NCBI GenBank assembly: GCA_023425905.1 | Contig: JAFABT010000340.1 | Location: forward strand, 1 to 12,328 | Direction of reading: 5' to 3' | Origin: Actinomycetes bacterium | GTDB taxonomy: Bacteria; Actinomycetota; Actinomycetes; Actinomycetales; Cellulomonadaceae | DNA: 12,328 nucleotides | Part shown: piece by piece, positions 1 through 7,919 of the stretch | How the letters are laid out: each line of letters opens with the position of its first letter | Numbering within the stretch: position 1 is the stretch's first letter | The notes under the pieces: model-generated | Told to the model about the DNA's origin: nothing | Seen by the model: the letters and a program-made list of their open reading frames with translations, nothing else | Database searches by the model: none | Position numbers and translations under genes: made by a program

Positions 1-197
1 CCCGTCTCGCGGAGCTCTACGACGGGGACGTCGCGGCGAAGGTGCGCGTGCTCTACGGCGGTTCGGTGAAGTCGGGCAACATCGCCTCGATCATGGCGAA
101 GCCCGACGTCGACGGAGCGCTCATCGGCGGCGCGAGCCTCGACCCCGAGGAGTTCGCGAAGATCGCGCGCTTCAAGTCGCACGCCGTGGGTCTCTGA
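1..197 (+). CDS. tpiA: Triosephosphate isomerase, C-terminal part (5' truncated by window edge)
   Basis: This is the last 64 codons of triosephosphate isomerase, which interconverts dihydroxyacetone phosphate and glyceraldehyde 3-phosphate in cytosolic glycolysis. The reading frame enters at base 3 and stops at TGA 195-197. The visible part holds the family's phosphate-binding loop YGGSV (encoded around 55-69), followed by the second conserved loop, GALIGGASL. It ends in the usual C-terminal helix, with DPEEFAKI. The catalytic Lys, His and Glu lie upstream of the window. Followed by secG, this matches the common actinobacterial gap-pgk-tpiA-secG order. A strong hairpin 25 bases after the stop probably ends the glycolytic transcript. 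The identification is secure although only a quarter of the protein is visible. Confidence 0.96.
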   Translation, partial: RLAELYDGDVAAKVRVLYGGSVKSGNIASIMAKPDVDGALIGGASLDPEEFAKIARFKSHAVGL

Positions 198-222
198 GCC
201 TGCGCGCGCAGCAGCTGATCGA

Positions 223-262
223 CCGGGCCTGCCGGGGTGGTGTTTCGCCCCGGCAGGCCCGG
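223..262 (+). terminator. Intrinsic terminator hairpin after tpiA
   Basis: Bases 223-237 pair perfectly with 248-262 (15 bp, mostly G:C) around a 10-base loop, 238-247. There is no true T-run after the stem, which is normal for high-GC actinobacteria. It lies 25 bases beyond the tpiA stop and about 100 bases before secG, so it probably separates the two transcripts fully or partly. Confidence 0.85.
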
Positions 263-358
263 ATCATCAATCCTTGACCGCGGCGCCCGTAGCGCCGCCC
301 GCCGGTGGGCTCTGGCCCCGTCCGGCAGGTCCCGTACAGGACAGGAACCGACTTCACC

Positions 359-604
359 GTGGACGCTCTTCGCATCATCCTCGTCGTCCTGCTGGTCATC
401 GCCAGCGGCCTGCTGATCCCGCTCGTGCTGCTGCACAAGGGCAAGGGCGGCGGCCTCTCGGACATGTTCGGCGGTGGGGTCTCGCAGAGCATCGGCAGCT
501 CGGGCGTCGCTGAGCGCAACCTCAACCGGATCACGATCGCGACCGCGGTCCTGTGGGCCGTCGTGGTCGTGCTGCTCGGGCTCGTCCAGCGCATCCAGTC
601 CTGA
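359..604 (+). CDS. secG: Preprotein translocase subunit SecG
   Basis: SecG is the small auxiliary subunit of the SecYEG membrane channel that exports unfolded proteins. The 81-residue product has two hydrophobic membrane segments, about residues 4-26 and 58-77. They are joined by a Gly-rich cytoplasmic loop, HKGKGGGLSDMFGGG, which is the family signature. The GTG at 359 is chosen because it starts directly at the first membrane segment, gives the family's usual length of about 75-85 residues, and has a purine-rich ribosome binding site (AGGACAGGA, 338-346) 12 bases upstream. An in-frame ATG at 305 would add 18 residues that do not look like SecG. A TTGACC hexamer at 274-279 could be a -35 element, but no convincing -10 follows it. 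rbpA starts 34 bases downstream, probably on the same transcript. Confidence 0.93.
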   Translation: MDALRIILVVLLVIASGLLIPLVLLHKGKGGGLSDMFGGGVSQSIGSSGVAERNLNRITIATAVLWAVVVVLLGLVQRIQS

Positions 605-638
605 CCGGACCGAGCTAGAGCGACAAGGAGCACCCGAC

Positions 639-989
639 ATGGCAGGTGGCGGTAGCGCAATCAGGGGGTCGCGCGTCGGCGCCGGCCCCATGGGCGAGGC
701 GGAGCGGGGCGAGATCGCCCCTCGGGTGTGGGTGTCGTACTGGTGCGCGAACCAGCACGAGACGCGCCCGTCCTTCGCGGAAGAGGGCGTCGCGGACGCC
801 CCCGAGACGTGGGACTGCCCCCGCTGCGGGTTCCCCGCGGGGCAGGACCAGGAGAACCCTCCGTCGCCGCAGAAGAACGAGCCCTACAAGACGCACCTCG
901 CCTACGTGAAGGAGCGCAGGACGGACGCCGACGGCGACGCCCTCCTCGAGGAGGCGCTCAACGCCCTTCGGACCCGCCGGACGCGCTGA
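639..989 (+). CDS. rbpA: RNA polymerase-binding protein RbpA
   Basis: RbpA is an actinobacteria-specific transcription factor that binds RNA polymerase and the principal sigma factor, stabilising the open complex. The 116-residue protein has the family layout. A Gly/Arg-rich N-terminal tail (1-28) precedes a compact core (about 29-68) with WCANQHE and CPRCGFPAGQD. A linker (about 70-82) follows, and then the C-terminal sigma-interaction region with YKTHLAYVKERR and the helix ALLEEALNALR. Cys36, His40, Cys60 and Cys63 form a C-x3-H...C-x2-C set, matching the zinc-binding form known from Streptomyces; the mycobacterial form lacks it. ATG 639 follows a strong AAGGAG (625-630) with an 8-base spacer. 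The gene lies 34 bases after secG and converges on pgl. Confidence 0.95.
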   Translation: MAGGGSAIRGSRVGAGPMGEAERGEIAPRVWVSYWCANQHETRPSFAEEGVADAPETWDCPRCGFPAGQDQENPPSPQKNEPYKTHLAYVKERRTDADGDALLEEALNALRTRRTR

Positions 990-994
990 CACAC

Positions 995-1024
995 CCGGCT
1001 GGTCCGTCAGGTGCGGTCAGCCGG
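995..1024. terminator. Possible bidirectional hairpin between convergent rbpA and pgl
   Basis: Bases 995-1001 (CCGGCTG) pair with 1018-1024 (CAGCCGG), and three further inner pairs (1004-1006 with 1014-1016) can form. The hairpin lies in the 59-base gap between the rbpA and pgl stop codons, where a shared terminator is expected. The stem is short and interrupted, so this is a moderate call. Confidence 0.42.
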
Positions 1025-1048
1025 CGGGTCTTCCACCTAGCGGGTCTT

Positions 1049-1810
1049 TCAGCAGCCCGGGAGCTCAGCCGCAGCGGCGGCGTCGATGAGCCACAAGGTG
1101 CGCTCGGTCCCGGCCACGGCGCCTGCGGGCGCTTCCGCCGTCGGACGCCCTCCCAGTGCGGCGGCGACCGCGGGCGCCTTCTCAGCCCCGGCGGCGACCA
1201 CCCAGATCTCCTTGGCGCGCGCGAGCGCGTCGAAGGTGAGCGAGACCCGGTCCGCAGGAGGCTTGGGAGAGTCGTGCACCGCGACCGCGGCGACTCCCTG
1301 GGCGTCGAGCGCGGGATGGCCAGGGAAGAGCGAGGCGACGTGGGCGTCGGGCCCCATGCCGAGCAGAACGACGTCGAAGGCGGGTGACATCGCGCCGGCC
1401 GATGCGTGCTCCGCGAGAGTGGCCGCGTAGGCGCGCGCGGCGTCCTCCGCCGTGCGCCCGTCCGGAGCGTTCGCCGCGGGAACGGCGTGGACGTTCTCGG
1501 CAGGCAGCAGCCCCGCGAGGTGGGAGATCACGGCGTCGCGGGCGAGCGTCTCGTTGCGCTCGGCGTCCCCGTCGTCGAGGTACCGTTCGTCGCCCCACCA
1601 CAGGTGCACGCTCGTCCAGTCGACGGCGTCTCGCAGGGGGCTTGCGGCGACCGCACGAAGCGTGGCGCCGCCGATGGTGCCGCCCGTGAGGACGATGTGC
1701 ACGGGGGACCGCACGGCGAGCAGGTCGAGCAGTCGGGTGAGGAGCCGGGCCGCGGCGGCCTCGGCGAGGACGGCCGCGTCGGGGTGGACGACGACGAGGC
1801 GGGTGCTCAT
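1049..1810 (-). CDS. pgl: 6-phosphogluconolactonase
   Basis: Pgl hydrolyses 6-phosphoglucono-1,5-lactone to 6-phosphogluconate, the second step of the oxidative pentose phosphate pathway. The 253-residue product has the family motifs in order: the phosphate-binding loop LTGGTIGG (41-48), WWGDERY (71-77) and the long signature GMGPDAHVASLFPGH (151-165), which carries the catalytic His. The length is normal. The start ATG (1808-1810) overlaps the opcA stop as ATGA, the usual sign of translational coupling. Codons further upstream in the same frame would run into opcA and encode nothing Pgl-like. It is the last gene of the zwf-opcA-pgl unit, whose products act consecutively. Confidence 0.95.
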   Translation of the reverse strand: MSTRLVVVHPDAAVLAEAAAARLLTRLLDLLAVRSPVHIVLTGGTIGGATLRAVAASPLRDAVDWTSVHLWWGDERYLDDGDAERNETLARDAVISHLAGLLPAENVHAVPAANAPDGRTAEDAARAYAATLAEHASAGAMSPAFDVVLLGMGPDAHVASLFPGHPALDAQGVAAVAVHDSPKPPADRVSLTFDALARAKEIWVVAAGAEKAPAVAAALGGRPTAEAPAGAVAGTERTLWLIDAAAAAELPGC

Positions 1811-2721
1811 GAGGCGACCCTCGCGAGGCCGCGCGTGAGCACCTGGCCGTAGACGTCGTCCGGGTCGAGGCGGCGCAGCTCCTCGGAGAGGCACTCGTCG
1901 AGCTGGCGCAGCGGCATCGCGATGCGGTGCTCAGGCTTGCCAGGCTGTCGCAGCGTCGCGGTGCGGCCATCGGGCCGATCGAGCTCGATGACGCCAGACG
2001 CGCGGTGCAGCCGCACGGCGGACACCCCCTCGACGTCGTCGCGCCGGATGATCTCGACCGGGACGCGGAGCTGCTGGGCGAGCCAGGCGGCCAGGATGTC
2101 GACCGAGGAGTGCGTGCTCTCACCCTCGACCTCGACGCGCTTGACGCGCTCGAAGGGCGGCTGGTCGAGCGTCGCGGCGAGCAGCCCACGCCAGACCGTG
2201 ACCTTGGTCCACGCGAGGTCGGTGTCTCCCTCCCGGTACGCGTCCCGCAGCGCGTGGAGCGACGCCAGGGGGTCCTCGCACGAGGTCGAGTCGGTGATCC
2301 TGCGGTGGCCGATCCGACCGATCGGGTGCTCGGCGGGGGAGGCGGGCACCTCGCCGGGCCACCACACCACGATGGGGGCGTCCGGAAGGAGCAGCGGGAT
2401 GACGAGCGTGTCGAGATGGTTGCTCAGCTCTCCCCAGGTGCGCAGCACGACGACCTCGCTCGCGCCGGCGTCGCCTCCGATGCGGATCTGGGCGTCGAGA
2501 CGCGGCTCGTCACCCTGCTGCAGCGAGAGGACGATGACCCGGCAGGGGTGCTCCCGGCTGGCTCCGTTCGCGGCCTCGATCGCCGCCTCGAGGTCCTCCT
2601 CGCTCGTCTCGATGACGAGCGTGAGAACGCGCCCGAGAGCGACGGCGCCACCCTCGTCGCGCAGCTTGACGAGACGCTTGGACACGGCGTTCGACGTCGT
2701 GCCCGGCAGGTCGATGATCAT
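1807..2721 (-). CDS. opcA: Glucose-6-phosphate dehydrogenase assembly protein OpcA
   Basis: OpcA is needed for assembly and allosteric activation of glucose-6-phosphate dehydrogenase in cyanobacteria and actinobacteria. It has no known enzymatic activity of its own. The 304-residue protein begins MIIDLPGTTSNAVSKRL and carries the conserved block VVWWPGEVP (about 118-126), a characteristic GDTDLAWTKVTVWR segment (165-178), and a C-terminal alpha/beta domain ending near LDPDDVYGQVLTRGL. The ATG at 2719-2721 has a purine-rich site (GGAGAAGAGG, 2727-2736) just upstream. An earlier in-frame ATG at 2829 would overlap zwf and add 36 residues of poor composition. It lies 44 bases after zwf and overlaps pgl by ATGA, so the three genes are probably co-transcribed. 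Confidence 0.94.
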   Translation of the reverse strand: MIIDLPGTTSNAVSKRLVKLRDEGGAVALGRVLTLVIETSEEDLEAAIEAANGASREHPCRVIVLSLQQGDEPRLDAQIRIGGDAGASEVVVLRTWGELSNHLDTLVIPLLLPDAPIVVWWPGEVPASPAEHPIGRIGHRRITDSTSCEDPLASLHALRDAYREGDTDLAWTKVTVWRGLLAATLDQPPFERVKRVEVEGESTHSSVDILAAWLAQQLRVPVEIIRRDDVEGVSAVRLHRASGVIELDRPDGRTATLRQPGKPEHRIAMPLRQLDECLSEELRRLDPDDVYGQVLTRGLARVAS

Positions 2722-2765
2722 GAGTGCCTCTTCTCCAGGTGGGACCGGCGGGGTGCTGGGGACGC

Positions 2766-4307
2766 TCAGGGGCGTCGCCAGGACCGCCCGTCCCGCGCGA
2801 GCATCGCGTGCGCGGACTGTGGGCCCCACGTACCAGAGCGGTAGGGCTCGGGTGCGCCGTGGTCCGCCCAGTAGCGGGTGATCGGGTCGAGGATCTTCCA
2901 GGACAGCTGGACCTCCTCGTGCCGCGGGAACAGCGGCGGGTCGCCGAGGAGGACGTCAAGGATGAGCCGCTCGTAGGCCTCGGGGGAGGACTCGGTGAAG
3001 GCGTGCCCGTAACCGAAGTCCATCGTCACGTCGCGGACCTCCATCGCGGTCCCCGGCACCTTCGACCCGAAGCGGATGGTCACGCCCTCGTCCGGCTGGA
3101 CCCGGATGACGAGCGCGTTCTTGCCGAGGTCGTCGGTCGCGGTCTGCTCGAACGGGACGTGCGGGGCCCGCTTGAAGACGACGGCGATCTCGGTGACGCG
3201 GCGCCCGAGCCGCTTGCCCGTCCGCAGGTAGAACGGCACCCCTGCCCAGCGGCGGTTGTCGATGTCGAGCCGGATCGCGGCGAAGGTCTCCGTCGTCGAG
3301 GTGGCAGGGATGCCGTCCTCGTCGAGGTAGCCCTTGACCTCTTCGCCCGCCTGCCATCCCGCGCTGTACTGCCCCCGGGCGGTGTGGCGACCGATGTCGC
3401 TCGGGACCTTGATGGCGGAGAGCACCTTGCGCTTCTCGGCGCGCAGGTCCTTCGCGTCGAAGGTGACAGGTTCCTCCATCGCGGTGAGCGCGAGCAGCTG
3501 GAGCAGGTGGTTCTGGATGACGTCCCGGGCCGCGCCGATGCCGTCGTAGTAGCCGGCCCGCCCGCCGATGCCGATGTCCTCGGCCATCGTGATCTGGACG
3601 TGGTCGACGTAGTTCGCGTTCCAGATGGGCTCGTAGAGCTGGTTGGCGAACCGCAGGGCGAGGATGTTCTGGACCGTCTCCTTGCCGAGGTAGTGGTCGA
3701 TGCGGAACACGTCGTCGGGGGCGAAGACCTCCGAGACGACGTCATTGAGCTCCTCCGCGCTCGGCAGGTCGTGGCCGAAGGGCTTCTCGATGACGACGCG
3801 GCGCCAGGAGTCCTCGGCGCTCTTCGACAGGCCCGAGCGCGCGAGCTGACGGCACACGACGGGGAACGCACTCGGCGGCACGGAGAGGTAGAAGGCGTGG
3901 TTGCCGCCCGTTCCACGGGCCTCGTCGAGCTCGAGCACGGTGTCGCTCAGTCGGTCGAAGGCCTCGTCGTCGTCGAAGGAGCCCTGGACGAAGCGGATGC
4001 CCTCCGCGAGGCGCTGCCAGGTCGACTCCCGGAACTCCGTGCGGGCGTACTGCTTCACCGAGTCATGGACGATCTGGGCGAAGTCCTGGTCCGCCCAGTC
4101 GCGGCGCGCGAAGCCCGTGAGCGCGAAGCCCGGGGGCAGCAGGCCGCGGTTGGACAGGTCGTACACCGCAGGCATGAGCTTCTTGCGGGCGAGGTCGCCC
4201 GTGACACCGAAGATCACCAGGCCGCACGGGCCGGCGATGCGGGGGAGGCGCAGGTCTCCCGGGTCACGCAGCGGGTTGGCGCCCGGCCCGATCTTCTGGG
4301 GGCTCAT
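2766..4307 (-). CDS. zwf: Glucose-6-phosphate 1-dehydrogenase (NADP)
   Basis: Zwf oxidises glucose 6-phosphate to 6-phosphogluconolactone, making NADPH; it commits carbon to the pentose phosphate pathway. The 513-residue protein is full length. The N-terminal Rossmann fold shows the dinucleotide loop GVTGDLA (34-40). EKPFG (174-178) and RIDHYLGKE (202-210) line the active site. His205 corresponds to the phosphate-binding His of the family, and His267 in VIQNHLLQ to the catalytic base. The chosen ATG (4305-4307) gives the standard MSPQKIG...RLPRIAGPCGLV N-terminus and has GAGG (4315-4318) 7 bases upstream. That ribosome site lies inside a short upstream ORF whose TGA overlaps this ATG. In many relatives tal, often with pgi, sits between tkt and zwf; here both are absent and zwf appears to have its own promoter region. 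Confidence 0.97.
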   Translation of the reverse strand: MSPQKIGPGANPLRDPGDLRLPRIAGPCGLVIFGVTGDLARKKLMPAVYDLSNRGLLPPGFALTGFARRDWADQDFAQIVHDSVKQYARTEFRESTWQRLAEGIRFVQGSFDDDEAFDRLSDTVLELDEARGTGGNHAFYLSVPPSAFPVVCRQLARSGLSKSAEDSWRRVVIEKPFGHDLPSAEELNDVVSEVFAPDDVFRIDHYLGKETVQNILALRFANQLYEPIWNANYVDHVQITMAEDIGIGGRAGYYDGIGAARDVIQNHLLQLLALTAMEEPVTFDAKDLRAEKRKVLSAIKVPSDIGRHTARGQYSAGWQAGEEVKGYLDEDGIPATSTTETFAAIRLDIDNRRWAGVPFYLRTGKRLGRRVTEIAVVFKRAPHVPFEQTATDDLGKNALVIRVQPDEGVTIRFGSKVPGTAMEVRDVTMDFGYGHAFTESSPEAYERLILDVLLGDPPLFPRHEEVQLSWKILDPITRYWADHGAPEPYRSGTWGPQSAHAMLARDGRSWRRP

Positions 4308-4327
4308 GCGTGGACCTCGATGCTCAC
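4304..4327 (-). CDS. Possible 7-codon leader ORF coupled to zwf
   Basis: A tiny frame, GTG (4325-4327) through TGA (4304-4306), encodes M-S-I-E-V-H-A. It is preceded by a very good ribosome binding site, GAGGAAGAGG (4334-4343), with a 6-base spacer. Its stop codon overlaps the zwf ATG as ATGA. The zwf ribosome binding site (GAGG, 4315-4318) lies within it, so leader translation could control zwf initiation. The same frame stays open upstream to another GTG, giving a possible 24-residue version without an obvious ribosome site. It may instead be the vestigial end of a lost upstream gene that once overlapped zwf. No ribosomal or conservation data are available, so it is a hypothesis. Confidence 0.35.
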   Translation of the reverse strand: MSIEVHA

Positions 4328-4442
4328 AGGGATCCTCTTCCTCGTCGTGCGTGCCGCGCCCGCGCGTGGCGCGAAGGACACGCGCGCGGCACTGCCAGGG
4401 GGTCAATCTTGCGCGCGGTCCGTCAAGGGACGATGGTCCGTC

Positions 4443-4471
4443 CCGGCCCGTGGACTCAGCCTACGGGCCGG
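4443..4471 (-). terminator. Second hairpin downstream of tkt
   Basis: Bases 4443-4451 (CCGGCCCGT) pair perfectly with 4463-4471 (ACGGGCCGG), a 9-bp G:C-rich stem with an 11-base loop. It lies only three bases beyond the longer 4475-4522 hairpin in the tkt direction. The pair looks like a tandem terminator. Confidence 0.55.
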
Positions 4472-4474
4472 AAC

Positions 4475-4522
4475 ACGTGAAGGGCCCCTGTCCACCGTTC
4501 GGCGGACAGGGGCCCTTCACGT
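4475..4522 (-). terminator. Very strong terminator hairpin after tkt
   Basis: Bases 4475-4493 pair perfectly with 4504-4522 (19 bp). The stem core is AAGGGCCCCTGTCC / GGACAGGGGCCCTT, and the 10-base loop can add two more C:G pairs. It starts 15 bases beyond the tkt stop codon on the minus strand. Such a long stem should end tkt transcription before zwf, even without a T-run. Its position fits a tkt terminator rather than a zwf operator. Confidence 0.9.
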
Positions 4523-4537
4523 CGACGATCGTGCAGA

Positions 4538-6649
<2,112 letters not shown>

Positions 6650-6704
6650 CGAACCTTCTTCCGAAGCAGGGGATGCGGGCCCGGTGCAGGCCCAGCCGCG
6701 GTCC

Positions 6705-6710
6705 ACCCTA
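6705..6710 (-). promoter_or_regulatory. Possible -10 element of tkt
   Basis: The minus strand reads TAGGGT here, fitting the actinobacterial TANNNT -10 pattern. It would give a 5' leader of about 50 bases before the tkt GTG. No good -35 hexamer sits at the standard distance. Instead that position (around 6728-6733) falls inside a pair of AGGACCT repeats, which could be a regulator site. Confidence 0.4.
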
Positions 6711-6717
6711 TCGTCGG

Positions 6718-6737
6718 AGGTCCTGGGACCAGGTCCT
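6718..6737. repeat. Paired AGGTCCT repeats in the tkt-ctaB control region
   Basis: AGGTCCT occurs at 6718-6724 and again at 6731-6737, 13 bases apart, with GGGACC between them. Each unit is nearly palindromic (AGG-N-CCT), and CCTGG/CCAGG (6722-6726 and 6729-6733) form an inner inverted repeat. The pair overlaps where the tkt -35 should be, so it may be an operator or activator site. The regulator is unknown. Confidence 0.35.
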
Positions 6738-6844
6738 AGCCCGAAGGGCGGGACGCCCGCGCGGTGCGCCTGCTCATCGCGCCGCATGCCACGTCCAGTG
6801 AGCGAGAGCACAGGACCTTCGGCCCTCTCGCGGCCTGGGGCGAC

Positions 6845-6850
6845 TAGGAT
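6845..6850 (+). promoter_or_regulatory. Possible -10 element of ctaB
   Basis: TAGGAT on the plus strand matches the actinobacterial -10 pattern TANNNT. Transcription would begin near 6857, giving a leader of about 58 bases before the ctaB GTG. No TTGAC-like -35 is present at 16-18 bases upstream, so the promoter would be weak or activator-dependent. Confidence 0.45.
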
Positions 6851-6914
6851 GTCCGGAGCACCGAGCTTGCCCCCTCTTCACGCGCCCTCCAAGTGATCGG
6901 AAACCGACGCGCCC

Positions 6915-7919
6915 GTGTCCACCGTGTCCCCAGCCGTCCCGTCTGCTGCTGACGCCCGCACGGTCGACGGCGACCGCGGGACCGCGGCTCCGGCTGCGCA
7001 GGTCGGGCCGGTGGCCGCTGGTGGTCGCTGGCGGGCTGGCCTGGGTCGCGTCGCCGCCTATGTCGCGCTCACGAAGCCGCGCATCATCGAGCTCCTCCTC
7101 GTGACGACCGTGCCGACGATGATCCTCGCCGCTGACGGCATGCCGGACCTCGGCCTCGTCCTCGCGACGCTGCTCGGCGGCACGGCGGCGGCGGGGTCGG
7201 CGAACGCGCTCAACTGCGTCTACGACCGGGACATCGACGCCGTCATGTCGAGGACCAAGCGCCGTCCCCTCGTCACGGGCGAGATCAGCGTCCGCGCCGC
7301 GACGGTCTTCGCGATCGTCCTGGGCGTGCTCGCCGTCGCGTGGCTGTGGTGGGCGGTCAACGCGACGTCGGCGCTCCTCGCGCTCGGCGCGATCCTGCTC
7401 TACGTCGTCGGTTACACGATGATCCTCAAGCGACGCACGCCCCAGAACATCGTCTGGGGCGGCATCGCGGGGTGCATGCCCGTCCTCATCGGCTGGTCCG
7501 CGGTGACCGGCGGGGTCGATCTCGCCCCGGTGTGGCTCTTCGGGGTCATCTTCTTCTGGACGCCGCCGCACTACTGGCCGCTGTCGATGCGGTTCCGCCG
7601 GGACTACGCCGCGGCGGGGGTCCCCATGCTCCCCGTCGTCGCCGACGACCGCCGGGTCGCGATCGAGGTCGTCACCTACTCGGTCGCGATGGTGGCCTGC
7701 TCGCTGCTCCTCGCGACGGCGACACCGATGACGTGGGTCTACCTCGCGGTCGCGTCGGCGGCCGGCGGCTGGTTCCTCCTCGAGTGCGTGCGGCTGTACT
7801 TCCGGGCCAAGGACCCCTCGGTTCGCAAGCTCCGGGAGATGAAGGTCTTCCACCTGTCGATCACCTACCTCTCGGTGCTGTTCCTCGCCGTCGCGGTCGA
7901 TCCCTTCCTCCCGCTGTGA
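6915..7919 (+). CDS. ctaB: Protoheme IX farnesyltransferase (heme O synthase)
   Basis: CtaB adds a farnesyl tail to protoheme IX, making heme O, the precursor of heme A for cytochrome oxidases. The 334-residue protein belongs to the UbiA family of polytopic membrane prenyltransferases. After a polar N-terminus (1-45) come about nine membrane segments. The first conserved loop is NALNCVYDRDIDAVMSRTKRRPL (from residue 98), with the diphosphate/Mg-binding Asp104 and Asp108. The second, FFWTPPHYWPLSMRFRRDY (213-231), is diagnostic of the CyoE/CtaB subfamily. GTG 6915 is the likely start, although GTG 6924 is also possible; only a weak GGA (6899-6901) stands as a ribosome site. It is divergent from tkt, as in many actinobacteria. 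The stop overlaps the GTG of xerD, an odd functional partner. Confidence 0.95.
   Translation: MSTVSPAVPSAADARTVDGDRGTAAPAAQVGPVAAGGRWRAGLGRVAAYVALTKPRIIELLLVTTVPTMILAADGMPDLGLVLATLLGGTAAAGSANALNCVYDRDIDAVMSRTKRRPLVTGEISVRAATVFAIVLGVLAVAWLWWAVNATSALLALGAILLYVVGYTMILKRRTPQNIVWGGIAGCMPVLIGWSAVTGGVDLAPVWLFGVIFFWTPPHYWPLSMRFRRDYAAAGVPMLPVVADDRRVAIEVVTYSVAMVACSLLLATATPMTWVYLAVASAAGGWFLLECVRLYFRAKDPSVRKLREMKVFHLSITYLSVLFLAVAVDPFLPL

Noticed and set aside
53..992. Minus-strand frames (53-691 and 615-992) opposite tpiA, secG and rbpA
   Set aside because: They cross three well-supported genes and a terminator hairpin, and encode Arg/Pro-rich sequence without any family signature.
6774..7853. Minus-strand open frame of 359 codons opposite ctaB
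   Set aside because: It is dominated by Arg, Asp and Glu and lacks a fold signature. The opposite strand encodes a membrane protein with the CtaB motifs.
7340..7915. N-terminal extension of xerD reaching back into ctaB
   Set aside because: The extra 192 codons overlap ctaB in another frame and look nothing like XerD. GTG 7916 gives the normal length and N-terminus.
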